From Eucommia ulmoides (lineage: Eukaryota; Streptophyta; Magnoliopsida; Garryales; Eucommiaceae), in contig CM028333.1 of assembly GCA_016647705.1 (NCBI GenBank), positions 18,039,743 to 18,103,742 on the forward strand: DNA of 64,000 nucleotides. The letters are read 5' to 3'. A program made the translations under genes and the position numbers. Positions 10,836 to 22,083 of the stretch are shown one piece after another. Each line of letters starts with the position of its first letter. The stretch's first letter is position 1. Under the pieces are notes generated by a model, which was given only the letters and a program-made list of their open reading frames with translations, had not been told where the DNA came from and did no database searches.

Positions 10836-11228
10836 TAAATCCGGATGTTGGTGATGGTATTATGCATTTTGCAGGCAGGGATTATAAAGGACTACCCATC
10901 GGATCTCAACGTGACTACCATTTGTTGCTTCTTTGTCACAATACAATCAGCTATTGTTGGATTGGTAGCGGAAAGAGACTCAAATGCTTGGAAACTAAGT
11001 CTAGATATGGGATCACTTTTCTTGAAGATACTTTTCATGTCGGAAGGTCAGGCCTCATGCATCATAGTATTTGTTCTTGAGATATTATATATAATTCTCA
11101 ATTTTTTTTTTTTTTGGGGGGGGTGGGTGGGTGGGTTTGCAGTGTGATTGGAGCGGTTATTATAGTTCTCATAATTGTTCTATTCTGTGATGTGGGGTAA
11201 AGCCGAAGAGGAGAAACAGTGGAACTAA

Positions 11229-11800
11229 ACGAAGAGAGGTGCTCTAGTTCATCCCCAAGGAGGTTCATCTTTTGCATAACTAAAAAAATTAAATAAAAAA
11301 TCAACACAAGAAAATAGACAAAGGTCCGAGATGGTAAGTGAGTTGGGATGTAATGATGTTCGTGTACCAGTATCGATTTGTCTATTGATGTTTATTATTA
11401 AATCCCCATTATTTGTTGAAATCGATACGAGGAGTAAATAAAGTAATGGAGAGGGGGCAGAGGATACATGAATTGTTGATCTCAATAAGATTCTTGGTCA
11501 AAAAAGAAACATTATTGTTTGGTGTAGTGCTAACAACCAGCAAGCTTATTGGTTGGGAAGGGAATTTGGCTAAAATCCAAGAAAAATGTGCATAAAAACC
11601 TAGTATATATGCAGTTCTTCTTTATTTTCATAATCTGTTTTTATATTCTTTTTTTTTTTTGTACCTTTAAGTTTGATCCTCCTCAACCAATGAGTTTGTA
11701 GTCATGTGGAGAGATTTTTATTGTTATCTCCTCCAAGCTCCTACAAAAGAGGACCTGGGGAGCGGTGGGAGGGGTGTGAGAGAGAGGGAGAGAGAGAGAG
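11229..11800 (+). other. spacer between pseudogene and next WAT1 gene, with GA-rich leader
   Basis: No gene is seen in this ~570-bp spacer. A T run (11642-11660) and a purine-rich GAGAGAGGGAGAGAGAGAG tract (about 11777-11800) lie directly before the WAT1 start codon at 11801. The same type of GA tract abuts the start of the WAT1 gene at 29353, so it is probably a shared leader or core-promoter element (inference). Confidence 0.5.
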
Positions 11801-12046
11801 ATGGGGATGAAAAATGATGCACTCGTAGTAGTGGGGTTGGTGATTGTGCATTTTGCTCAGGTTGGGCTGTTGATAGCTGCCAAAAAGGCCATGTTAGATG
11901 GAATGACTAACTTCACATTTGTGTGTTATTCCAACGCCTTGGCAGCCATTGTTCTTCTTCTTCTCTCCTTTCTTTGCCACAGGTAATCTCTATGCTCTCT
12001 CTCCAGTTACTATTCTTATGGTGGAATTCACGTATTCTTTAAATAC

Positions 12047-12413
12047 TGTTGAATTCCACATCGATTGTGTTACTTGATCCTAAACTATATTAAAACCTAG
12101 GGCAATCATCATCTTTCAAGGTGTCTTTTGAGAGTGAGTTGGGTCCATTGGATTTCTACACTGTATCAGAGCTAGACCTTATGTCTCATGTTGGGCGTGT
12201 TGAATCCCACATCAATGTTAGACCCCTATGCGTGAGAGGCGTATTGAATCCCACATTGATGTTGGGCCCCCCAATATCCGTTCGCAGTGGTTTGTCAAAG
12301 TTTACTCTGCGCGTGAGAGGACGTGTTGAATCCCACATCGCTTGTGAGCCTAGGGCAATCCTCATCTTACAAGGCGTCTCTTAAGAGTGAGTTAGACCCA
12401 TTGGATTTCTACA
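12047..12413 (+). mobile_element. TRIM (miniature LTR retrotransposon) in WAT1 intron 1
   Basis: 5' LTR 12047-12160 (TGTTGAATTCCACATCG … TTGGATTTCTACA) is followed at once by a Met-tRNA-type PBS, CTGTATCAGAGC (12161-12172). Then come about 150 bp of non-coding sequence, a purine tract GCGTGAGAGGACG and a 3' LTR 12324-12413 with the same ends. The 3' LTR lacks about 24 bp present in the 5' LTR. Flanks AATAC (12042-12046) and AAAAC (12414-12418) look like a 5-bp duplication with one change. It has no coding capacity, as expected for TRIMs. Confidence 0.8.
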
Positions 12414-12765
12414 AAAACCTTAAGGTACTGTTTGGTTTGATGGGATTGATGCCTTGGATTTGGAATTAGCAATGAAAGCATGCATAAATGTTACAAATTA
12501 CATTCGTTCATTTTAAATTTCAATTTCTCGCTTGTACATTAAAGATCATGAAAAAATTACTAACTTTTTCCTTAAGTTTATCTTTTGATGCAGATCAGCT
12601 TATCCACCAATCAATTTCTCAATTCTAGGGGCATTCTTGTTGCTTGGCCTACTCGGGTATGCACATAACAATAAAATAATGCGACTTTTAAGTATATACA
12701 TGCAATAGACATACGGTTGGAATTGTGTTACAAAAAACGACTGATTTTATTCAAATCTTGAGTCT

Positions 12766-13440
12766 TGTTGAATTCCACGTCGCTTGTGTCGCTTGTGTTA
12801 CTGGATCTTGAGCTATATATAAATCTAAAGACATTCCTCATCTGTCAAGATGTTTTTTAAGAATAAGTTAGGCACATTGGATTTTTATATGGTATCAAAA
12901 TTAGGTCTTTTGTTTGATTTTGGGTGTGTTGAGTTCCACATCAATGTTGAGCCTCCCGATATTCGTTCACAATGGTCTGTCAAAGTTCATCTTATGCGTG
13001 AGGGGGCCTATTGAATCCCTCATTAATGTTGAGCCCCTTGATGTCCATTCGCAGTGGTTTGTCAAAGTCTACCTACGCGTGAGGGGGCGTGTTGAATCTC
13101 GCATTGATTTTGGGTGTGTTGAGTCCCACATCAATGTTGGGCCTCCCGATATTCGTTCACAATGGTTTGTCAAAGTTCATCTTGTGCGTGAGATGGCATG
13201 TTGAATCCCTCATTGATGTTGGGCCCCTTGATGTCCGTTCGCAGTGGTTTGTCAAAGTCTATCCTACGCATGAGGGGATATGTTGAATCCCGTATTGATG
13301 TTGGACTCCTCGATATCCGTTTGCAGTGGTTTATCAAAGTCTACCCTCTGCGTAAGGGGCATGTTAAATCCCACATTGCTTGTGTTACTTGATCTTATGT
13401 TATATATAAGTCTGAAGGCAATCCTCCTCTTTCAAGACCA
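12766..13440 (+). mobile_element. second TRIM of the same family in WAT1 intron 2, internally expanded
   Basis: 5' LTR 12766-12889 (TGTTGAATTCCACGTCG … TTGGATTTTTATA), PBS TGGTATCAAAAT (12890-12901), internal tandem array, then a 3' LTR starting TGTTAAATCCCACATTGC at 13362. The 3' LTR loses similarity near 13440, so its end is truncated and no duplication can be shown. It is the same family and orientation as the TRIM in intron 1. Confidence 0.75.
12925..13361 (+). repeat. tandem repeat inside TRIM, ~5 units of 80-90 bp
   Basis: Each unit begins GTTGAATCCC(A/T)CATT-like (the LTR start), passes through CCGTTCGCAGTGGTTTGTCA and ends in a purine tract GCGTGAGGGGGC. Units start near 12927, 13014, 13090/13115, 13199 and 13281. 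The pair of units 1+2 resembles the later pair, suggesting two rounds of duplication. The intron 1 TRIM has about one and a half such units. Confidence 0.8.
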
Positions 13441-16400
13441 AGTCACTCACAAATACTCCAATGATTGGATTGGGAAAAGGGCTAAATTTGCATATTCTAG
13501 CAGAGTCTAATTATTAATGGAAATAGTTATGACTGATATTACAATTTTTAGATTCTTGATACAGAGTTTAGGCTATACAGGAGTTCGGTATATATCTGCA
13601 TCAGTCGCTACTGCATTGCTCAGCCTCATTCCAGGATTCACCTTCATACTTGCCGTCATCTTCAGGTCATACAATTAATCTTTGTATATTTATATATTTT
13701 TTGAACTAACATTGAAGTTAAAGACACTACTTGTTTCATTGGCAACGATTTTATTATTTCATATATGTATTTTTTTTAGGATGGAAAGACTAGAATGTAG
13801 AAGCATTACCAATTTGGCGAAATCGATGGGAACCGCAGTATCAATCATGGGAGCTTTCGTTATGACTCTCTACAAGGGTCCCTCCTTACTGATGATCACC
13901 CCCCATTTAAGCATCCCTCATCATTTTAGCGCACAACAATCAAACTGATTGTTTGGAGCCTTTCTCCTCTTAATCGTCTGTTTGGTGTCCTCCGTGTTTG
14001 TCATTGCACAGGTAGTTTAGTGCATTAAAAAAAATCATGAAAAGCTAAAGAGCATGAGTTGCAGTATTCATATTTAGTGACCTTTTTTTCTTTTGGTTTT
14101 TTAGACAAAGTGGCTTAAGAAATACCCGTCGGAGCTGATAATGATGTTCTTTTACTGCTGTGTCGTGTCCATTTTATCTTCAATTGTCTCTTTAATTGTG
14201 GAAAAAGGCATGACTTCTTGGAGGTTGAGCTCAAAGACGAGGTTGTTTGCTCTAATATACTCCGTAAGTATTTAAAGGAAAAAAAAAAAAATCCTCCAAA
14301 AAATAAAATTATAAATAAATAAATTATGAACTATTTTCCCCTCATAATCCTCTATGAGTTCCATAATTAAATTAACAATTTTTTTTGTGAAAAAAATTAG
14401 GGATTTTTTGGTTCGGCCTTCCATCTAACCATTGTGGCATGGTGCCTGCATAAGAAGGGGCCTGTTTTTGTGTCCATGTTTCATCCATTGGGGATTGTAA
14501 TAGCTGTTGGAATGGGTGTCATCTTCTTAGGTGATTCTTTCTATCTCGGAAGGTAATTAAAGTTAGTTTTTCTTCTGTTTAAAGTTTCAACCTTTGTGAT
14601 CCGTTTGGGTGAGGTATTCAAAGAAGATATTTGATTCTGAAAATGGATTTCGTAAAATTTTATTCAGAAATTTCTTAAAGACAAATTTTACAAATATTTT
14701 CTTAAAACAAATACCTTACCCAAAGGTACGCTTAATTCTTGCAGATCAAGAAGGGAGAAAGATGTGTATAATGAACACGCGACACACCAAAAAAATGATG
14801 GTCACCATTTGTATAAACTTTTTGCAGTTTGCTTGGATCAATAGTTATAGCACTTGGGTTTTACTCGGTGATGTGGGGTAAGGCCAAAGAAGGGAAGATG
14901 TTCATGGATGAAGAGATCAAGAGCTTGGAATCAGGCAGCGAAAAGGCTCCTCTCCTGCAAAATAATGCTGTTGAGACACAAATTTAGTGTAATTTTTTTT
15001 CTCTATCTTTCACTTGTTTCTTATTGAAGTTGAAGGGAAGAAATAAGACTCATTTTGATCAACCGTTGTTCTAAATCTAGAAAACCTAATCTGGGTTGGT
15101 TATGAAATATCCATTTCTGTTTCTTAGCATGTGTAAACTGGAAATGTTTTAAATTATGCCCTAAAATCTGTTCCTTTTTATTTGTTCTCTTCTTCCTTTT
15201 CATACAAAGCAAATGAATTATTGATGTGGATCATCTCCTCTGATTTATCGCTGTTTGAATGAAAAAAAAATGGTTTTTTTTTTTTTTGGAAAATGTTGAA
15301 GCTATCATGTTCTTCCATGGCCAGAAAGACATAATGTCAATGCTGAATTGAAAGTAAGTTTGTAATTTGCGACAATATATAGAAGGCTTTACTTTGATTT
15401 GTATACATATCTTTAGGCCATGCTGTCTGTCAACTACCATTGTATTGTCAACTACCATTCGAATATAAATAAAATTTCGAAAATTCAATGCCAAAAGAGT
15501 ATCGATTGAAAGGGCCGAAGGGTTTGATTAAAGAGAAATAAAGGGTGTCCCCTGATATATAGAAATAAATTTATATTGGAGAATGTTCAACGCCTATGAT
15601 GAAACCCCTATCGTTTCAAAACAACGAATCATGACTTGGCATGATAAGTCAAATTTTGAGTTTCCCTAACTCAACGTCTCATATTGTTTTTTTTAAAATT
15701 TGATGAAATGTTCGGTTTCTTGATTTGTATGCAGGATGGAAGGAGTCCAAGCAAGCCTATGTGCCAAGCACAAACATATATACATGGGAAGCATGACTTT
15801 AGAAGGGGGTATTTCTGTAGTTTAAAGGCTTACAGTCATGACTAGGTTTCTAATTATGTAATGGGGAAGAAGAAGAAAGCAGGGGAATTTGCTCTGCTGA
15901 GAATAGGTTCTTTCTGGTGTTATTCAGAACATGATGTTCCCCACAATGCTGTGGGATCCAATTCATTAGTTGAATTTCTATAAAATATGCATTTTCATAA
16001 TTTGGCCAACAATTTTTTTTTTTGGTTGAGTTTTCAATGATCCTAAAGGTCAAGTGCTCATTGTTTTAAATGATTTTTTTTTTTCCTGTAATGAGGACCG
16101 GCAATGATCTCATTTTTATTGTATTTTCTGCTTATTAAAAATATTCAATTGGGAAATCACACATGCACCATCTTAGACAAGATAATTGACAAAGAAAAGA
16201 GCTTTTATTTGAAAATCAATTTTAAAAAGTCCGAGATTAATAATTTGGTGTTACATTCTCAGGTTAATTTTAATAGAATGCCTACCAATAAACAACAATG
16301 AAGAATGAACTGAGTAATGCTACACTCAAGATAAAAATTATGTACTAATTACGCGCCTTTTTCTTTTTTTTTTTTGGTGGGTTGCGCTAGGCCAAGGCAA

Positions 16401-16914
16401 TAGTGCAACGCTCGAGAGGCCCAATAGCAAACTATTGTGATCGACTCTCACCCTAAAAATTAATTAACATCATATGGGTCGATAACCCACGTACCAGATA
16501 TTAAATTGATAAGAACACATACTACACTTTATGTTACCCAAAAGGCTAAGAAAGATATACTAATAATTACATGTTAATAAACTGAATTTGTAATTTACGT
16601 ATAACTAATCGTATTACTGACATGTCACGTCAGTTTATGCACAAGATTACTACATATTTTTGTAACACAACCAGTAAATATACATAAATATTAGTTCTGG
16701 AATGGTATATAAATCAAGCAAGCTAGGGGATTCATTTAGGCCAATTTTTGAAAGTTTTCACTTTTATCCTATATGTTATACTTAAAAGCGGAAGACATAG
16801 TCTCAAGTTCAAATATTGCTCATCTCTCACTTTCTATTCAGTTGGATGAATGAACGGCCAGGACTTGTTCAACCCTTTTAATATTAACTCCCCATAATAA
16901 TATTAAAACCTTTA

Positions 16915-17300
16915 ATCCTCCATTAATTGCTCACAAAATCCGCTCTTCTTAATTTTCTCTCTTTAATATTTTTAGATGATAAATAAATAAATAAATAATC
17001 TATAAATATTTTAGAATTTTATTTATAAAAAAAACTTTTTTCTTTTTTCTTTTTTATATTCTTTGTTTTTCATATAATTGTTGATAGAAGGAATGAAAAT
17101 AAATATTTTTTCTTTTCAAGCAAATAATTTCTTATACAAGTCAAACTTGAGATTGAAGGAGACATCAACAAATATATTTCTTGCATTCTCATTAATTCTC
17201 AATTCACACTTTTAATCACCCATTAAATGCTCACAAAATTCATTCTTTTCAATTTACTCTCTTTTAATATTTTATTAAATAAGTTTTAAATGATAAATAA
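16915..17300 (+). repeat. direct duplication of a ~75-bp segment
   Basis: GCTCACAAAATCCGCTCTTC at about 16929 and GCTCACAAAATTCATTCTTTT-type sequence at about 17228 are followed by matching TTTCTCTCTTTAATATTTT and GATGATAAATAA-like blocks, spaced about 300 bp. Confidence 0.55.
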
Positions 17301-17499
17301 CTAAATGCAAAAAATTTCATATACAAAATAAGATAAAAAGTACAAACATAATAAAGAGTAAAAAATAACAATTAAAAAATTCACAAGCCCAATATTTTTT
17401 AATTTGAGTGAAAATATTACTAAATAAAGTTTCATATAAAAACTTCACCAAACAAGTCAAAAATACGGTAACTAAATGAAATCATTTGTATATAAACTG

Positions 17500-17800
17500 A
17501 AACTATATTTTATAAATAAAAAATATTTAGTTCTCAGAATAACTTTAAATTTAAACAAATCAGTAGCAGATTCTTTTTAAATACTCAAAAAACTGTAGTA
17601 AACCATCATTTGATCCCAAAAGTAGTTAAAAATGGAATTGAAAATGTATTACATAAATAAATAATATTTAATTCTTAGAATAATGTTAAATTTAAAAAAT
17701 TCAGTACCAAATGCTTTTTAAATACTAAAAAAATGTGTAGTAACCAACAATTGATTCGAAAAATAATAAAAGAAAAACTAGAATTGAAAATGTATTACAT
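17500..17800 (+). repeat. ~150-bp tandem duplication
   Basis: Two adjacent copies share TTCTTAGAATAA-like, TTTTTAAATACTAAAAAA-like and GAATTGAAAATGTATTACAT blocks in the same order with moderate divergence. Confidence 0.55.
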
Positions 17801-18939
17801 AAACAAAATTTAAATACAAAAATCAAATTTGTCCAAATTGTAATTCTTTTAAGAAGATTATAGGAATAATTCTTTTATTAGATAGTTTTGATTTTTTTTT
17901 AAGAGTATAGTATCAAGGACAAATAAATAATTTTATATTTAACATCAAACGAAGGGGATGTCGGAGATATTTTTCAAGTGACGCGAAATATCATTGTAGG
18001 TTTTTCAAATGATAAGGGACATCATTGAAATTTACCCATATGGTTCATAATTGTTTTTATTATAATTAAGTATATATATGTGACTTATCTTCTTCCTCCC
18101 CTTCTCTCTCTCCGACCATTTAATAAATTTTCTCTCTCCATGTATTAATTACATATAAAATTTATTAAATTTTATTTTCTCAAAAGAGTGTTACAATAAT
18201 TTTTAACCAAATAATAAAAATTATTAAATAACATAAGAAAGACCTATTAGATTATTTTAAAATTATTATTTAAAAAAATTGAAAAGCCCCTTTAGGAGCT
18301 CATTTTTTTTTTCCTGAAATTAATTATGAGTGATGGCATTAATAGTCTTAAAGATTGGCATTAATAGTTTTATTGGTTATAATTTTATTTTAATTTTTTA
18401 ATATCAAAATTTATTTTTTCTATATTTTCACAAAATATATGAATTATAAAATTAAAACATCAGTCTTACATTATGTCTAACATTCAAATAAAACTTATAT
18501 ATTAATATAATATTTTTACTATACCCGCATAAAATGCAGTCTAAAACTAGTATTTTAAAAAATCAATTGCAACCTTTTAAAATTCTACATAAACCCACCT
18601 CCTCATTCATATAAATACTAGCGGATAACCAATGCATTATGGCACAGACTAAAAAAAAATATTAATTTGAAAAAGGAAAACAAATGGGTCCTAACAAACC
18701 TCAAGGACATGAAAATTTGGTTTGGTTTATTTGATGGGGTCCTGAATAAAAAGGAATATAAAAACTGGGTATTTAGTATCGAGAATTAAACTCATCGGTG
18801 AAGTATAAAGGCAGTTGCATGGCATCGAAGTTTGATAAAAGGTTTAGGGATTTTAATTTGAGAGAATGCAAAAGGTCACCGGCGAAGCAAAACCGCTACC
18901 AACGTTTTACCGTGTTTGGAGGTTTTTCATGTTGAGTTA

Positions 18940-19488
18940 TGATATTGGGTAATTTTTATGGGAAATTTTGATGGGTAATTTTGCAAACCATTTACCATTA
19001 AAATTACCACCATGACCTAATTTGACCACTAAAACTTTCCACTACCTTAAATGGCCTAACCACTAATAATGGTAGCCTAATATCACCACTATAGGAGTAT
19101 TTAACTCCAAAATTAATCCAAGAAACCCCTATCTCATTCTTCACCAAAGGACACACCAAGACTTGCCTACAAAATACAAGTCTTCTATTTTTCTCTCTAC
19201 TTGAAGAGAAGTCCTAGCTTAATAGAGAAATAGGTAAGCTGAATTATAGAGCCTACGCTTCTTGTTAGAGGGTAGTAAACTCTACCTCACTATAAATTCT
19301 ACTTTAAATTTCCTAAGGCATATTTTTTCTCCAAATAACGGTGACTTATTCTCAAACCGGAGGGGCTTCACCAAGAACCCAACCCTTGGTGTCTAAGCCT
19401 TATTTTGTAGGAACAGGTTAACAAAGTAAGCCCAGCAGAGTTCAACCATATTGACTGTGATCCACCGAACTAAATGTTAGCATCATCA
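18940..19488 (+). repeat. 5' LTR of Tat-like gypsy element
   Basis: Matches 26666-27212 along its length, for example TTTAACTCCAAAATTA, ACCAAAGGACACACCAAGAC and GAGTTCAACCATATTGACT blocks. The TATA region corresponds to CCTATAAATAGGGG in the 3' copy (about 26842-26855) but is deleted in this copy, so this LTR has lost its own core promoter. Confidence 0.85.
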
Positions 19489-19510
19489 ATTTAGTGTCAT
19501 CTGTGGGAAA
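19489..19510 (+). other. primer binding site, degraded
   Basis: TTTAGTGTCATCTGTGGGAA follows the LTR end directly. The better-kept equivalent in the second element (35181-35198) begins TTGGCGCCGTCTATGGGA, the usual form in plant Tat elements. Confidence 0.6.
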
Positions 19511-19552
19511 GACAAACAATTATACAAACAGTTAATCTAAATAATCTCATCA

Positions 19553-20779
19553 ATGGTTACTTTGAGATCCGGAATTGTGACCAATGAAAATAAAACCAGG
19601 AGATAGCCAATCCGTATGGCTAATCATGAAGCTAGTCCTTTAGAAGAATCACCCACACTCTTGATGAAATTAAGGATAGAGATTCGTGATCTCTCTCAGA
19701 CTGTTCGATACCTAACTGGATAGGTTAATCAAGGTCAACTGCATTCGCCGCTACCTATTTCCCAAGGATACGTACCACCTGTCAGTGAGGCATAACGTAT
19801 TGCCCACGAAGGACAGAGAATGCGCAGTGAACAACGTCAGGAGGAAGAGCGTTGCCAAAGAAAGCGTGATCTCCATCAAGAACTAGAGAGGATCCTAAAT
19901 GAGAGAGACGAGCTACGTCAGGGAAGTCAGAATAAGCTACACGACCCCAGAGCTCCATTGTTTGAGAAGACCCCCAGCGTATACTCGCGACTGGGACCCC
20001 GCACATAATTGGCACGAACGAATGACAGAAGGAATGAAGCACCTGCATTGAGAAATGAGTCACGCCGTGCTTGGATGGCGGACAAAGCTCATGACGTGTC
20101 TTACAACATTCTATTGTCTTCAACAAAGGGCTTATCAACATCGCGTCTAAGAGATTGACAAAGCGACTTGGATCGACAAACCGATAAAGAGCTGTGGGAG
20201 CAAGTTAAGGCTATAAATTAAAAAGAACGTTTCTCCCTTTACTACTCGAGTACTACGAGAAAAAGTCCAGACAAACTTCAAGATGCCATTTAAATCGGGA
20301 CATACTAAGGAGACTCTGATCCTGCAGAGCACCTCGATACATACCATGCTTACATAGATCTACGCGGGGCAACGAATTCAACAAAGTGCCAAACCTTCCA
20401 GGTGACTATGGCCAGAGTGGCCCAAAAATGGTAGAAGGCGTTAAAACTGAGCAGTTTCAATTCTTTTGAATCTTTTATCATTGCCTTTGCATTCCGATTT
20501 GTAAGTAGCAAGCGGCGGGCTAAAAATCCATCACATCTTATGTCAATAAAGGAGAGGAAAGATGAGACACTGAAAGCCTACATTGAGAGGTTCTACTACG
20601 AATCTGATCAAGTGGAAGAACATAATTACGAGATGGCAGTGTCCGCCTTGATGGCAGAGGTACAAACAAGTTTATTCTTGCATAATATGGCCTGCGCACC
20701 GCCAAAAACTTTAGTCACAACCTTCACTCTCTCCACAGAGTTTCATCACTACAGAAGATGTATTTCGAGCCTATGCTGA
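19553..20779 (+). pseudogene. gypsy gag
   Basis: Starts at ATG 19553 (MVTLRSG). A charged Glu/Arg-rich segment follows at about 19800-19990, then a retrotransposon gag capsid-like region at 20540-20779 (IKERKDETLKAYIERFYYE). Several stops and frameshifts break it. In a live element this would assemble the particle. Confidence 0.75.
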
Positions 20780-22083
20780 AGAAGAAAAAGACATCAAAGG
20801 AAAAAAGAAATTTGAAGAACCAAACTACAACAAACCCAGTCGAGATAACTCCTGGTCAAATAAGAGAAAAAACGAGGCAGAGATGGATAGATTGACAAGA
20901 AACCAAGGAGGAATAGGTCTCCCCTATGATTCACTAACTACACATCTCTCAATGCTTCGTTGGGGATAGTCCTGATGCAGATCAGGGACAAAAAATTGAT
21001 CAAGTGGCCTCAGGCAATTAATAGCCTAATAAAAGTGATCAACTCATATAAGTGGTGTGACTTCTCACACCACTGATAGTTGCTACGACTTGAAGAACGA
21101 GATCGGGCAATTGATTTGAAGAGGTCACCTCAAGAGGTTTACGACTGAAGGAGATCAAGGCGAACAATGCCTTTGCGATGATAGAGAAAGACCTGAGGTC
21201 CAAGGGAATATCCATATGATCCATGGTGGATTCGCCTCGGGAGAACTAATCAAATTCAAGCATAAGGCGCATGCTCGGCAGGGCAAACGTCCGGCCGAGG
21301 ACTACATGTTCCAAGTATCTAAGAAGCTCCTCACAAAGAAAGAGGCCATCACCTTTACTGAGGAAGATCTACATGGGGTTCACAAACCCTACGACGATGC
21401 TCTGGTGGTTACCCTGCAGATTGTCAACTATAATATGGGGTGAGTATTGGTTGACAGTGAAAATTTAGTGGAAATAATCTACTTAACTGCATTTAACAAG
21501 ATGACGATCAACCACGATCAACTGAAGCCAATGATGACCCTCTAGTTGACTTTAGAGGAGAAATAGTGAAGCTGCTTGGTTGGATCATGCTTCAAATTAC
21601 AGCAGGCATAGAGCTAAAGCACTTGACAGTCGACGCGCGATTTATGGTAATGGACTGTCTGTCGACGTACAATGCTATGATCGGAAGGTCGTGTCTAAAT
21701 GCTTTAAAGGCTATCACTTCAACCTACCACCTAATGCTGAAATTCACTACCAAGAATGGGATCAGCGAGGTACGAGAAAGCCAACAGGTAGCTCGATAGT
21801 GCTTGGTGACTGAAATGGAAATCCCTAAATAGTAATCAAAGAATGAGGAAGTCGACGAGGACTTCCTGCCTGGGGATATAATCGGGCATCCCAGGAAAGA
21901 GGACATCAAGGACCCACGGGTCGAACAAACGCGGGAACCTTGGCCTCAGCCTGATGAAAATTTTGAGGATGTCCAAGTACACCCTATCGATTCGGACTGA
22001 ACTGTCCACATCAGGATGACCCTCTTGGGAGACAAAAAAGAGCGATTAATCGAGCTCCTAAGAGCCAACCACGATGTGTTTGC
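20780..22083 (+). pseudogene. gypsy gag C-terminus and aspartic protease remnants
   Basis: 21216-21443 reads IHGGFASGELIK … FTEEDLHGVHKPYDDALVV, the conserved stretch before protease. The active-site region at about 21442 reads VLVDSENLVEIIY where the family has DGGSSAD, so catalytic Asp-Gly-Gly is lost. Downstream, 21566-21799 keeps the flap and C-terminal region (STYNAMIGRSCLNALKAI). Frames are broken by stops. Confidence 0.75.

Larger units (their letters stand above)
5436..11228 (+). pseudogene. WAT1-related (nodulin MtN21/EamA-like) pseudogene split by a copia insertion
   Basis: Pieces of the seven-exon WAT1 pattern remain. Exon 4 is at 5436-5630, with an internal deletion and frameshift just before YKGPP, ending in IVQ at a GT donor. 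Exon 5 starts at 10875 after a TTTTGCAG acceptor (KDYPSDL…AERDSNAWKLS). Near 11008 it is fused to the last residues of exon 6 (ITFLEDTFHVG, ending 11046 at GT), so the exon 5 donor, intron 5 and most of exon 6 are gone. Exon 7 is at 11143-11228 (VIGAVII; VMWGKAEEE after a frameshift). Exons 1-3 were not found. The copia element at 5768-10830 sits in intron 4. The family encodes ten-helix membrane transporters for amino acids or auxin-related compounds. This copy cannot make one. Confidence 0.85.
11801..14987 (+). pseudogene. WAT1-related transporter gene with one premature TGA
   Basis: Seven exons: 11801-11982, 12594-12656, 13552-13665, 13780-14011, 14105-14263, 14401-14552, 14828-14987; all introns GT-AG with phases 2,2,2,0,0,2, identical to the gene at 29353. 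They join in frame to 354 codons. The product would be a plant drug/metabolite transporter (EamA-type, ten predicted helices) of plasma or vacuolar membrane. Recognisable family blocks are YKGPSL in exon 4, KKYPSEL at the exon 5 start, [17 protein letters not shown] in exon 6 and VMWGKAKE in exon 7. Codon 176 (13946-13948) is TGA where the sister gene has Trp, truncating the protein after four or five helices. Everything else is intact, so this is either a very young pseudogene or a null allele. Introns 1 and 2 carry TRIM elements. Confidence 0.85.
14988..18939. other. intergenic AT-rich region with local duplications
   Basis: About 3.95 kb without a recognised gene. Two local duplications are visible. 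A ~75-bp segment at about 16916-16990 (CATTAATTGCTCACAAAATC…) recurs near 17216-17300. A ~150-bp segment (about 17500-17640) is tandemly repeated to about 17800 (GGAATTGAAAATGTATTACAT twice). 16370-16490 is GC-richer and unassigned. Confidence 0.55.

Noticed and set aside
12925-13400. Regularly spaced repeats considered as a CRISPR-like array or minisatellite gene
   Set aside because: Plant nuclear context, long units without short-repeat/unique-spacer structure, and clear TRIM LTR, PBS and purine tract around them.
19782-20141. 119-codon minus-strand open frame
   Set aside because: Antisense to gypsy gag; no motif of its own.
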